From positions 1-64,000 of the forward strand of contig CAVDDT010000023.1 in assembly GCA_963607765.1 (NCBI GenBank): a DNA stretch of 64,000 nt, written 5' to 3'. This document shows positions 25,422 through 33,927 of this stretch, piece after piece (positions within the stretch are counted from its first letter, which is position 1; each line of letters begins with the position of its first letter). The translations under genes were made by a program, and so were the position numbers. Source of the DNA: Colivicinus sp963607765. Its GTDB lineage: Bacteria > Bacillota_I > Bacilli_A > Erysipelotrichales > Erysipelotrichaceae. The notes under the pieces were generated by a model, which had not been told where the DNA came from, searched no databases, and was given only the letters and a program-made list of their open reading frames with translations.

Positions 25422-26540
25422 CTACTTATAAGTTCTAACTGGAGAAATTAATTGCACAACGCTTTCATCTGTTTTATCAGTAATAATGAGTGGCTTTAGT
25501 TCACCAGAAAAAGACATCACGATTTCATCAGCACTTAAAGCCTTTAAGGCATCAATTAAATACTTACCAGAACAAGATATTTCAAATGGTTTTCCTTCAA
25601 AAGAAACAACATTAATATTTTCATAAGAGGAACCATTGGAACCACTAGCTGTAATATCAACTTTAGTTTCACTAATAGAAAGTTTAACTATGTTTTTTCC
25701 ATCAGCCTTAATAAAACTAGAACGATCAATTGCACTAGATAAATCTTTTGCCTTAACAACCAACTTTTGAGTAAAAGAAGCAGGAATTAGTTTAGAAACA
25801 TCAGGAAATTCATCATCAAGAAGTCTAGTTTGAATAATTGTGTTATTAAACATGAAAATAATTTTTTGATTATCTATACAAATTTCTATTTCTTCTATAT
25901 TAGTAATTGAATGAGCAATATCTAATAAATATTTACGAGGAATAGTAATATTAAATTCTAAATCTTCATCTAAACTAACAGTCTTAGAAGCTAAACGGTA
26001 TGAATCAGTCGCATTTACATATAGTTTTCCACCACTAGCTTTAAAATTAACACCAGTAAGAATAGGACGTGTATCTTTATCTGAACAAGCAAATGAAGTT
26101 TCTTCAACAATTTTTAAAAAGTTATATGTAGAAAACTTAAATGTAGTTTTATTAATATCAAAATTAATATAAGGATAATCGCTGCTATTCATAGCATTTA
26201 TCTTGAATTCAGAATTGCCACCATAGATTTTAACAATCGCATTATCAAATGTTTCTAAATTAATATATTCCGAATCAATCTTTCTTACAATTTCAAGAAG
26301 ATATTTCGCCTCAATTACTATTTCGCCTTCTTCAGTAATATTTAAATTGTTTCTTTCCTCATTTCTTACAATAGAAATTTTAATAGAAATATTAGTATCA
26401 GAAGAAATAATAGTTAAATCATTATTGTTAGCTATCATTTTAATTCCATTTAATGAAGGCAAAGGTGTTGAACTAGAAATTCCTTTTGCAGCTACAGCTA
26501 AGGCATCTAAGAATTCACGTTTATTAATTTTGAAGATCAT
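25422..26540 (-). CDS. dnaN: DNA polymerase III sliding clamp beta
   Basis: 372 residues, with three similar DNA-clamp domains as expected. Family segments include FTCSDKDTRPILTGVNF-like text in the middle domain (FACSDKDTRPILTGV), KYLLDIA and the C-terminal PLIITDKTDESVVQLISPVRTY. It encircles DNA and tethers polymerase. The start has an AGGAGC site. It lies 141 bp from dnaA; the gap contains more DnaA-box-like words. Confidence 0.97.
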   Translation of the reverse strand: MIFKINKREFLDALAVAAKGISSSTPLPSLNGIKMIANNNDLTIISSDTNISIKISIVRNEERNNLNITEEGEIVIEAKYLLEIVRKIDSEYINLETFDNAIVKIYGGNSEFKINAMNSSDYPYINFDINKTTFKFSTYNFLKIVEETSFACSDKDTRPILTGVNFKASGGKLYVNATDSYRLASKTVSLDEDLEFNITIPRKYLLDIAHSITNIEEIEICIDNQKIIFMFNNTIIQTRLLDDEFPDVSKLIPASFTQKLVVKAKDLSSAIDRSSFIKADGKNIVKLSISETKVDITASGSNGSSYENINVVSFEGKPFEISCSGKYLIDALKALSADEIVMSFSGELKPLIITDKTDESVVQLISPVRTYK

Positions 26541-26681
26541 GCGACAGCTCCTTTATTTTTATATAAATATATATCTAATAATTATTAAGGTGTGCAAAGA
26601 TGTGGAAAACTTATTAACACACTTTAAATATAGCTTTATTTTAACATTTTTAATATGGAAAATTTTGTGTATATTTGTGGA
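26541..26681. promoter_or_regulatory. dnaA-dnaN intergenic region with DnaA-box-like sites
   Basis: TGTGGAAAA (26601-26609), TTATTAACA (26611-26619) and TGTGGACTA (26676-26684) resemble DnaA boxes in an AT-rich gap. This may be a second origin box cluster or dnaN control. Confidence 0.5.
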
Positions 26682-28022
26682 CTAACCAATTAGCTTTTCG
26701 ATTTCATTAATTGCCTTTAAATAAGCTGGGTCTGTTTTAATTAATTTTTCTACTTTCTCACAAGCACTCATAACGGTAGAATGATCACGTTTTCCAAACT
26801 CATTGCCAATTTCCTTATAAGGAGAATCAATTAATTTACGACAAAGATACATCGCAATATGACGAGGAATAGCAATATTTTTAGTTCTATTTGAAGAAAC
26901 TATCTGTTGTTTGGAAATATTGTAATAATCGCATACCACTTTCTTTATTTTATTAATATTAAGCTCATTTTTATTTTCCACGATTTGGTCTTTAAAAGCT
27001 TCAGTAGCTAATTTTAAAGTAATATGATCTTCATGATTAGTATTAAAATTAATGAAATAGAATAATAAACGATTAACAGCACCTTCTAGAGATCTTACAT
27101 CTTGAGAAAAGTTAGTTGCAATGTAAGATAAAACATCATCATCTACTTTTTCGTTAACAGCGACATTATTTGCAATTTTCATTTTTAAGATTTGAATACT
27201 AGTTTCATATTCTGGAGATTCGATATTAACGTTTAAACCCTGATTAAATCTAGATAATAATCTACTCTCTAAACCTTTAATCTCGGATGGAGTTTTATCT
27301 GCGGTAATGCAAATCTGTTTACGATTATTAACAAGGATATTAAAAATTGAGAAGAATACTTCCTGAGTCCAGTTCTTGCCAGCAATAAATTGAATATCGT
27401 CAACAAGCAATAAATCTAAATCATAGAAAGAACTCTTAAATTCATCAATACAATCTTCTTTTTTAGATTTAGCTAATGCTTCTATAAAACCAAGACCAGA
27501 AATAAAACCTATTTTTTTATTAGGGTAACTAATTCTTACTTCATTACCGATAGCATTTAATAAATGTGTTTTTCCAAGACCGGAATTGCCATATATAAAT
27601 AAAGGATTATAAACAATACCAGGATTTTTTGCACAAGTAAATGAAGCTAATTGAGCTTGATTATTTGATCTTCCAAGAACAAAGTTAGAAAAGTTTTGAT
27701 TAATATCTAACTCTCTATCAAAGAAATCATTGTGGACAATTGGAGCTACTTTTTTAAGTAAATCTTCTTCTTCTACAAAAGAGAAATTAACATGTTCACC
27801 ATATTTTTCCTCAAAAGCTTGTTCAATTAAATCTTTATATTGAATAATTAAAGACTTAGTAATGAAATTTTGTACAGCGACAAGCGCACCGGATTCATCA
27901 ACATTCACAAGACGAGTATTAACAATATAAGGATCAAAGATATTGTCGTCTATTTGGTGTGTGTCATATATCGTTTGAAGCGTATCACTCCATAGTTTTT
28001 TATAATAATAGTCAATATTCAT
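26682..28022 (-). CDS. dnaA: Chromosomal replication initiator DnaA
   Basis: 446 residues. Domain I is at the N-terminus (MNIDYYYKKLWSDTLQ). The AAA domain has YGNSGLGKTHLLNAIGN and LLLVDDIQFIAG, and the C-terminal domain IV has the DnaA-box-binding signature KRDHSTVMSACEKVE. ATG 28022 is chosen: the longer ORF from 28103 reads through DnaA boxes and the promoter. There is no Shine-Dalgarno. The promoter TTGAAA (28076-28071) with TATAAT (28052-28047) has a DnaA box in its 18-bp spacer, which fits autoregulation. Confidence 0.97.
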   Translation of the reverse strand: MNIDYYYKKLWSDTLQTIYDTHQIDDNIFDPYIVNTRLVNVDESGALVAVQNFITKSLIIQYKDLIEQAFEEKYGEHVNFSFVEEEDLLKKVAPIVHNDFFDRELDINQNFSNFVLGRSNNQAQLASFTCAKNPGIVYNPLFIYGNSGLGKTHLLNAIGNEVRISYPNKKIGFISGLGFIEALAKSKKEDCIDEFKSSFYDLDLLLVDDIQFIAGKNWTQEVFFSIFNILVNNRKQICITADKTPSEIKGLESRLLSRFNQGLNVNIESPEYETSIQILKMKIANNVAVNEKVDDDVLSYIATNFSQDVRSLEGAVNRLLFYFINFNTNHEDHITLKLATEAFKDQIVENKNELNINKIKKVVCDYYNISKQQIVSSNRTKNIAIPRHIAMYLCRKLIDSPYKEIGNEFGKRDHSTVMSACEKVEKLIKTDPAYLKAINEIEKLIG

Positions 28023-28046
28023 AATACTTTTAAACCAAGTACCGTT

Positions 28047-28076
28047 ATTATAGGACACGAGTTTTCCACATTTCAA
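28047..28076 (-). promoter_or_regulatory. dnaA promoter with DnaA box in the spacer
   Basis: TTGAAA and TATAAT are separated by 18 bp, with TTTTCCACA (28062-28070, plus strand) between them. Confidence 0.7.
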
Positions 28077-28546
28077 GGCAAAAAGTTGGCAAGTTTTCCA
28101 CATTCAACATTTTAAAAAAACACTAGAATAGATAACCAAGGCTTCTAAGTGAGTTTTCCACACTTTTCCACATCTTTTAAATGTGGATTAAATGTTTAAA
28201 ACTTTTCCACAAAGTTTTCCACTGTGGAAAAGTGTGCATAAAAAAATCTTTCCACAAGATTTTACACAAAGTACTTTTAAAATAAACCTTTAAATAAAGT
28301 ATATTTTTTATTTTTCCACTTATTCACATTATGTGGAAAAGTCTAAAAAGTGGATGGGGATAAAATTATAAACTTTCTTTTAGATTATGCGAAAAGTGTT
28401 GAAAATAAAGGAAAATTGCCCACACAAAGTTTTCCACTTATCAACAATTTAATTTGTTAGTTATTTTAACTTTTTAACAAATATTTCCAGGGTAAGTTTT
28501 CCACTTTTATTTTTAATTAAATAAGCATGTTTGTATAATATTGATG
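28053..28546. other. Chromosomal replication origin (oriC) region
   Basis: About 500 bp without genes beside dnaA. DnaA-box-like sites TTTTCCACA are at 28062, 28094, 28154, 28164 and 28203 (plus strand); on the opposite strand, as TGTGGAAAA, they are at 28223 and 28332. Related forms include TAATCCACA (reverse, 28182-28190), TTATTCACA (28320), TTATCAACA (28438) and TTTTCCACT (28215, 28430, 28498). Sites at 28215-28231 form a palindrome. An AT-rich tract at about 28268-28316 could be the unwinding element. Genes to the left run away on the minus strand and genes to the right start on plus. Confidence 0.88.
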
Positions 28547-28882
28547 ATGGAAGCAAATAAATATCAAGAATTAGCTATGCGAACTTTAAATAAGGATATT
28601 AAAAAAGAAGATATTCTTATTAATGCATCAATGGGCTTATGTGGTGAATCCGGCGAGGTTGTTGATTTAGTAAAGAAACATCTTTTTCAAGGACATGATT
28701 TAGATAAAGAAAAAATAATAAAAGAACTTGGCGACGTTGCTTGGTATCTTGCGGAAAGTTGCGTAGCGTTAGATATTAGTTTAGATGAAGTATTGGAAAA
28801 GAATATTAAAAAATTAAAAGAACGTTTTCCAAATGGATTTGACAGTGAAAAATCAATTAAAAGAAATGAAGGTAATATGTAA
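28547..28882 (+). CDS. MazG-like nucleotide pyrophosphohydrolase
   Basis: 111 residues. The all-alpha NTP-PPase motif is clear: GESGEVVDLVKKH (about 30-42), then KELGDVAWYLAE (about 58-69), giving the EXXE and EXXD metal ligands. It probably removes non-canonical or excess NTPs. ATG 28547 is chosen because TATAAT (28534-28539) ends 7 nt before it and no Shine-Dalgarno exists. ATG 28544 or TTG 28541 are alternatives. It shares an overlapping stop/start with the next gene and heads a four-gene operon to pepF. Confidence 0.85.
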   Translation: MEANKYQELAMRTLNKDIKKEDILINASMGLCGESGEVVDLVKKHLFQGHDLDKEKIIKELGDVAWYLAESCVALDISLDEVLEKNIKKLKERFPNGFDSEKSIKRNEGNM

Positions 28883-29553
28883 TGTATAAAACAAATGATT
28901 TATTAGATTTAAGTCATACTTTAGCTTGTGATTATTTAAAAGAATTTGAATATCCATGGCTTGCCTTAAAAGGAATAAGCGATGAAATTATTAAATTAGG
29001 AAAGACCTTAGATAAAAATGAATACAATGAAGTAAAAGAAAATGTATGGGTTCATAAAACAGCTAAAGTATTTGAAAGTGCTTATTTAGGTGCTCCTTTA
29101 ATTATTGGACCAAACAGTGAAATAAGACATTGTGCGTTTATAAGAGGATCAGCTCTAGTTGGTTCTAATTGTGTTGTGGGAAATTCTGTTGAACTTAAAA
29201 ACGTCATTATTTTTGATAATGTACAAGTTCCTCATTATAACTATGTTGGTGATTCTATCTTAGGCTATAAATCTCATATGGGCGCTGGCTCCATTACTTC
29301 AAATGTGAAGTCTGATAAAACACTTGTTGTGGTAAAAAACTTTGATGGTGAAAAGATTGAAACTGGCCTTAAAAAGTTCGGTGCAATTCTAGGAGATAAT
29401 GTTGAAGTTGGCTGCAATTCAGTTTTAAATCCAGGCACTATAATAGGAAGAAATACAAATATTTACCCAGTTAGTAGAGTTAGAGGAATTATTCCTTCTA
29501 ATAGTATTTATAAAGATGATAAACATATTGTTTTAAAGGAAAACAATGATTAA
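28882..29553 (+). CDS. Left-handed beta-helix acyltransferase-like protein (GlmU C-terminal type)
   Basis: 223 residues. An N-terminal helical segment is followed by hexapeptide-repeat coils (VWVHKTAKVFESAYLGAPLIIGPNSEIRH and later repeats) similar to the acetyltransferase half of GlmU. There is no nucleotidyltransferase domain. The HYNYVGDSILG segment matches the GlmU acetyltransferase active-site loop (the His is retained). It may acetylate a sugar phosphate; the substrate is not readable. The start overlaps the previous stop by one base and the end overlaps the next gene by 8 bp. Confidence 0.75.
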   Translation: MYKTNDLLDLSHTLACDYLKEFEYPWLALKGISDEIIKLGKTLDKNEYNEVKENVWVHKTAKVFESAYLGAPLIIGPNSEIRHCAFIRGSALVGSNCVVGNSVELKNVIIFDNVQVPHYNYVGDSILGYKSHMGAGSITSNVKSDKTLVVVKNFDGEKIETGLKKFGAILGDNVEVGCNSVLNPGTIIGRNTNIYPVSRVRGIIPSNSIYKDDKHIVLKENND

Positions 29554-30193
29554 GGCAATTATTTTTGATTTGGATGGAACACTATTAAATACAATTGAAG
29601 ATTTAAATGATAGTGTTAATAAAACATATGAAGCATTAGGATATGACTGTAAAGATTCGGTTTTATTAACCATGGCCAAAGTGGGACATGGAATTAGAAA
29701 TCTAATTAGTCAATGTTTCAAACAAGAAGATGTCGAAAAAGCTTATAAAACTTTTCTTGAAATATACAATAAGAATTACGATAAAAAGACTAAGCCATAT
29801 GACGGTATTAAAGAATTAATAGATGTGTTAAGTGAAAGAAACATCTTAATCGGAGTTAATTCTAATAAAAACGATATATATACAAAACATTTAATTGAAA
29901 AGAATTTTCCTAAAATTAATTTAGAATATGTTTTAGGACATATTGAAGGTTTTAATGTTAAACCTGATCCAAAGGGTGCTAATTTAATTCTTGAAAAAAT
30001 GAATGTTTCAAATGATGAATGTTTATATATAGGTGATAGTCAAACTGATTATCTAACAGCTATTAATGGCGGTTTTGTTCCCCTTTCAGTAACATGGGGC
30101 TTTAGAAGTAAAGAACAATTAAAAGAAGCTGGGGCTACTAACATGGTAGATAGTCCAATGGAAATATTAAATTATCTAGAGGTGAGAAAATGA
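29546..30193 (+). CDS. HAD-family phosphatase (phosphoglycolate phosphatase-like)
   Basis: 215 residues. HAD motif I IFDLDGTLLNT (about 6-16), motif II VNSNKN (about 102-107), motif III Lys in VKPDPKGANLI, and motif IV YIGDSQTDYLTAINGG are intact. The alpha-helical cap puts it with Gph/PpaX, which hydrolyse phosphoglycolate or pyrophosphate. It overlaps both neighbours in the MazG-pepF operon. Confidence 0.88.
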   Translation: MIKAIIFDLDGTLLNTIEDLNDSVNKTYEALGYDCKDSVLLTMAKVGHGIRNLISQCFKQEDVEKAYKTFLEIYNKNYDKKTKPYDGIKELIDVLSERNILIGVNSNKNDIYTKHLIEKNFPKINLEYVLGHIEGFNVKPDPKGANLILEKMNVSNDECLYIGDSQTDYLTAINGGFVPLSVTWGFRSKEQLKEAGATNMVDSPMEILNYLEVRK

Positions 30194-31995
30194 GTGAAGT
30201 TGTAAAAGAAAGAAAAGATATTGAAGAAAAAGATAAGTGGGACTTAAGTTCTTTATTTAAAAGTGATGAAGAATTTGAAAATACATTAAAAAAAGTTTCT
30301 TCAAAAATAAGTAATTTTAAGAAATATGAAGGAAAACTAAATAACGCAAATGATATTCTAGCTTTTTTAAATGAGAAAGATGATATTAGTAAAGATGCTA
30401 GCAATGTTTTTTGTTATGCATCATTAAGAAAAGTAGAAGATACAAGAAAAAATGAAGCCTTAGCGATGTTTTCAAAGGCTTATGCTTTAATTGTTGAACT
30501 TCAAACTGCATTATCTTTCGCTAATCCTGAAATATTAGCTAATGATGATGGAAAACTAAAGGAAATAATTAATGCTGAATCATTAAAAGATTACAAAATT
30601 TACTTAAATGATTTATTAAGAAATAAGCCTCATATGTTATCTAGCAAGGAAGAGGCTATCTTAGCTTCTTTTGCAGAAGTATTTAATACGCCCGAACAAA
30701 CTATGTCAGCTTTAACTAATGCTGACCTCAAGTTTCCAAGTGTAGAAGATAGTGAAGGCAACAAACATGAATTGACAGAATCTACTTATATTCTTCTTCA
30801 AACTAGTAAAGATCGAATATTAAGAAAAAATGCATTTGATACTTTCTATGAAGTATATAAGAATCATATTAATACCCTAGCTACTACATATACTGGCAAT
30901 GTAAAGGCTGGTGTTACAGAAGCTAGACTTAGAGGATACAAATCTTCTAGAGAAATGAGAATGTCTAGCGACAACATTCCAGAATCTGTTTATGACAATC
31001 TAATAGATACTGTTCATTCTAGAATGGATGTTATGTATAGATACTTAAGACTTAGAAAAAGAATTCTTAAGCTAGATGATCTTCATTATTATGATTTATA
31101 TACACCTCTTACAAGTACTATTAATGATAAATATAGCTATGAAGACGCAAAGAGAATGGTGCTTGAAGCAGTTAAACCATTAGGTGAAGAATATGTAAGT
31201 AGAGTAAAGAAAGCTTTTGAAGATAGATGGGTAGATGTTTATCCAAATATAGGCAAAGAATCTGGTGCCTTCTCAAGTGGAACATATACTTCTAATCCAT
31301 ACATAAAGATGAACTTTACAGGTACTCTTGATTCTGTTTCGACATTAGCTCATGAGATGGGACATTCTCAACATTCATGGCTAACAAACCATACTCAGCC
31401 TCATCAATATAGTGATTACACAATGTTCGTGGCCGAAGTTGCTTCTACAGTAAATGAGAATCTTTTAATTGAGAAGATGCTTAAAGAAGAAACTGATTTA
31501 AACAAGAAATTAGCTTTATTAAATCAATATCTTGAAGGTTTTAAGGGCACTGTCTATAGACAAACAATGTTTGCGGAATTTGAAAAAGATACGCATGCGA
31601 TGTGTGAAAAAGGCGAAGCTTTAACTGCCGAATCTTTAAGTGATGAATATCTAAAACTTATAAAACTATATTTTGGTGATGATATGGTTATTGATGAAAA
31701 AGTAAAATACGAATGGGCAAGAATTCCTCATTTCTACTATTTCTTTTATGTGTATGTATACGCGACTGGTTTCTCAAGTGCGTGTGCGATATCTGAAAAT
31801 ATCTTAAATGGTAAAGAAAATGCGGTTAAAAACTACTTAGAATTCCTTTCAATGGGATCAAGCAAATCTCCACTTGATGAATTAAAACATGCAGGTGTGG
31901 ATTTAACTACTCCTGAGCCAATTAATATTGCTTTAGATAAATTTGAAAAAGTATTAATTGAAGCTGAAAAGATTGCAGACCAATTAGGACTTTAA
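30190..31995 (+). CDS. pepF: Oligoendopeptidase F (M3 family)
   Basis: 601 residues. The zinc site LAHEMGHSQHSW (about 385-396), with the downstream Glu in FVAEVASTVNENLL, defines an M3 metallopeptidase that cleaves 7-17-residue peptides in the cytosol. The N-terminal PepF domain is complete and there is no signal peptide. GAGGTGAG gives a good ribosome site, and the start overlaps the HAD gene by 4 bp. A strong terminator follows. Confidence 0.95.
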   Translation: MSEVVKERKDIEEKDKWDLSSLFKSDEEFENTLKKVSSKISNFKKYEGKLNNANDILAFLNEKDDISKDASNVFCYASLRKVEDTRKNEALAMFSKAYALIVELQTALSFANPEILANDDGKLKEIINAESLKDYKIYLNDLLRNKPHMLSSKEEAILASFAEVFNTPEQTMSALTNADLKFPSVEDSEGNKHELTESTYILLQTSKDRILRKNAFDTFYEVYKNHINTLATTYTGNVKAGVTEARLRGYKSSREMRMSSDNIPESVYDNLIDTVHSRMDVMYRYLRLRKRILKLDDLHYYDLYTPLTSTINDKYSYEDAKRMVLEAVKPLGEEYVSRVKKAFEDRWVDVYPNIGKESGAFSSGTYTSNPYIKMNFTGTLDSVSTLAHEMGHSQHSWLTNHTQPHQYSDYTMFVAEVASTVNENLLIEKMLKEETDLNKKLALLNQYLEGFKGTVYRQTMFAEFEKDTHAMCEKGEALTAESLSDEYLKLIKLYFGDDMVIDEKVKYEWARIPHFYYFFYVYVYATGFSSACAISENILNGKENAVKNYLEFLSMGSSKSPLDELKHAGVDLTTPEPINIALDKFEKVLIEAEKIADQLGL

Positions 31996-32017
31996 TAATT
32001 CTTCCATAGCATGTTTA

Positions 32018-32050
32018 AAATAGCGTATCTAATAGATACGCTATTTTTTA
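32018..32050 (+). terminator. Rho-independent terminator of the pepF operon
   Basis: A 13-bp stem (AAATAGCGTATCT at 32018-32030, AGATACGCTATTT at 32034-32046) with a 3-nt loop and a T run. Confidence 0.9.
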
Positions 32051-32098
32051 ACGTGAAAGTGGGGGGAAATATTGACGTGAAAGTGGGGGAAAATATTA
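32050..32098 (+). repeat. Two tandem repeats before the ATPase remnant
   Basis: ACGTGAAAGTGGGGG followed by AAATATT occurs at about 32051-32073 and 32075-32097, at 24-bp spacing. The placement mirrors the repeats in front of the intact DUF4143 ATPase, but the sequence differs. Confidence 0.7.
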
Positions 32099-32367
32099 AA
32101 AAACTCCTTTCATATTTGCAAAGGAGGAAGGCCGTTATCTAATTTAAGCACAAAAGAAAATGCACTTATTGAAATAAAACTTGGTGTAGAGAAATTAATA
32201 AGTGAAGGAATTAAGAATCTTCACAGTTTAAAAAAGAAATTAGAAAATGATAATAAGCATCTTCCTTCCTTTATGGCAATAATAACCGCAACTGGCCCAG
32301 CTTATACAAAAGATGGAGTACACATTATACCTATAAATCATTTAGGTATATAAAAACATCCAATTAG
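32053..32367 (+). pseudogene. Collapsed remnant of a second DUF4143-type ATPase
   Basis: One open frame (GTG 32053 to TAG 32367, 104 codons) joins the repeat units, read as VKVG..NI twice, to a C-terminal fragment: ALIEIKLGVEKLISEGIKNL, then PSFMAIITATGPAYT and VHIIPIN. This matches the last 70 residues of AAA-DUF4143 ATPases (EIKLG is the nuclease-like motif). The AAA and most of the middle are gone, as after one internal deletion. The last residues look frameshifted. The start has no convincing ribosome site, though GGAGG occurs at about 32122. Confidence 0.6.
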
Positions 32368-32372
32368 GATGC
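32350..32372 (-). terminator. Terminator of the 33793-32364 operon
   Basis: On the minus strand GCATCC (32372-32367) pairs with GGATGT (32361-32356), followed by TTTTTAT, overlapping the stop codon. Confidence 0.6.
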
Positions 32373-33380
32373 TTTAGTATGTAATATTTCTCTAATGACT
32401 TGCCTACTATACATATAATCTTTAAGATTATCTACGTCATTTACTTCTATATCTAATTTATTAAAATAATGCCTTACTTTATTAAATAAAGGAAGGTACT
32501 CCTTATATACTTTATTATGCCTTTTATAAACATTTTCGTCATAATACAAGTAAATTAATGTTTTGATTATAGATAAACAAGAATTTTCTATCCAAAAATC
32601 ACATTTTTCTATGTCAGGAAGATATTGTTCAAGAAGTTTTTCTATTAATGCCCTGCCATCATCACTAGACTTATAAATATCCACATAGATATAATCAAAA
32701 TCTTTTAAATAGTCTTGATTAAAATAATTAAAGGCATCACCATTAATAATTCTAATTTTATTTGAATTAGGAAATTGATCCTTAATCTTATTAAAAATAT
32801 TAATTACTTCTTTTTCTTTTTCTATTACTGTGATACTTTCAACATTCTTATTTAATAGACACATATAAACAAAATACCCTATTCCTAGCCCAAAAGTAAC
32901 TACATTTCCATGTGCTTTTTTCGCATATGGATCATTGGTAATAAACTCACTTGGAACAGACATCATCCATTCTTCATTGTCTTGGTATAAGAATATAGCC
33001 TTAATATCTTCATCAAGAGCTCTTAATTTCATGTAGTCTTTAAGTTCTCTATCTTTATCATCAATTATCGCATCACTATTAAAAAGATATCCTTTTTCTA
33101 TAGTAACTAGCTCATATGAAAAATGGTCATCAATAATTGAATCTAATTTAATATTCTTAACATAGGGATTTTCTTTATATTCACTAGCTTTGATAAATAA
33201 AGGATTATTAATATCCATTTCATATTCCTGTTGGCCAGCCTTCATTAATTCTTTTTTAGCTTCTAGTTCATCATTAACATCGACATAGCCATCAAGATAA
33301 TCGTTTTGGTAATTACTATCTAAATTCTTTTTAACTCTATTTAAATAATCTTTTATTTCTTTAGTAGGAGTTATAATCAT
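32364..33380 (-). CDS. SAM-dependent methyltransferase-like protein, spermidine-synthase-like fold
   Basis: 338 residues. The C-terminal part has a Rossmann-type nucleotide motif VVTFGLGIGYFVYM (about 160-173), an acidic strand end SITVIEKEKEVI and INGDAFNYF, then DFDYIYVDIYKSSDDG. These match class I methyltransferase or spermidine-synthase-like motifs. The N-terminal 140 residues are of unknown fold. No substrate can be read. It overlaps the YhcH-family gene by 4 bp, forming a two-gene operon. Confidence 0.6.
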   Translation of the reverse strand: MIITPTKEIKDYLNRVKKNLDSNYQNDYLDGYVDVNDELEAKKELMKAGQQEYEMDINNPLFIKASEYKENPYVKNIKLDSIIDDHFSYELVTIEKGYLFNSDAIIDDKDRELKDYMKLRALDEDIKAIFLYQDNEEWMMSVPSEFITNDPYAKKAHGNVVTFGLGIGYFVYMCLLNKNVESITVIEKEKEVINIFNKIKDQFPNSNKIRIINGDAFNYFNQDYLKDFDYIYVDIYKSSDDGRALIEKLLEQYLPDIEKCDFWIENSCLSIIKTLIYLYYDENVYKRHNKVYKEYLPLFNKVRHYFNKLDIEVNDVDNLKDYMYSRQVIREILHTKAS

Positions 33381-33793
33381 TGAACTTTTAACTTACCAAT
33401 AACCTTTAGAGTAACGCTACTTTCACCTACTTTAATTCCAGGCATATGGCCATCATGTGGATAGAATGTAATGAAATCACCTGAACTTAATGTAGCAACA
33501 CTGTAGTCAGTATTAGGCTTTTCATAATACATGATATCTTTATCGCCATTGTATTCAGTGTTAGCAGTAAGATGACAAACATCCAATAAACCAAATGATT
33601 CATGTCCATCTACAATATATTGAATATCAATGTATTTCTTATGAGATTCAAACTTACAATCTTTCAAATCTTTAGTGGCACTAGCTTTTACTAGATAATA
33701 GAAATCATCATCAACAACAAATGTTTTACCTGCATCTTCTTTGGTTACAGTAATGTTTTTTAAATAATTAAGTGCTTCTTCAATAGTTTTCAT
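33377..33793 (-). CDS. YhcH/YjgK/YiaL-family (DUF386) sugar-metabolism protein
   Basis: 138 residues. The family signature FESHKKYIDIQYIVDGHE (about 42-59) and FYPHDGHMPGI (about 109-119), with conserved His and Glu for a cupin-type metal site, are intact. Relatives include EbgC and NanQ, thought to act on sialic acid or other sugar anomers. AGAGG precedes the ATG and a TATAAT lies at 33820-33815. A sugar-handling role is family-based. Confidence 0.85.
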   Translation of the reverse strand: MKTIEEALNYLKNITVTKEDAGKTFVVDDDFYYLVKASATKDLKDCKFESHKKYIDIQYIVDGHESFGLLDVCHLTANTEYNGDKDIMYYEKPNTDYSVATLSSGDFITFYPHDGHMPGIKVGESSVTLKVIGKLKVQ

Positions 33794-33901
33794 TTTTTAA
33801 ATACCTCTTATTTAATTATATATGCATTACATTAAATAGTTTTTTACATTTTTACGGTAATATAACTTGAATGTGCCTTTTGCTTTATTAAATTGTTAAT
33901 A

Positions 33902-33927
33902 TTTAAAAAGATGACTATTGTCATCTT
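33902..33927 (-). terminator. Terminator of the rfbACBD operon
   Basis: On the minus strand AAGATGAC (33927-33920) pairs with GTCATCTT (33915-33908), followed by TTTTTAAAT, directly after the rfbD stop. Confidence 0.8.

Noticed and set aside
28023..28103. 81-base upstream extension of dnaA
   Set aside because: It reads through the promoter and two DnaA boxes; the family N-terminus starts at ATG 28022.
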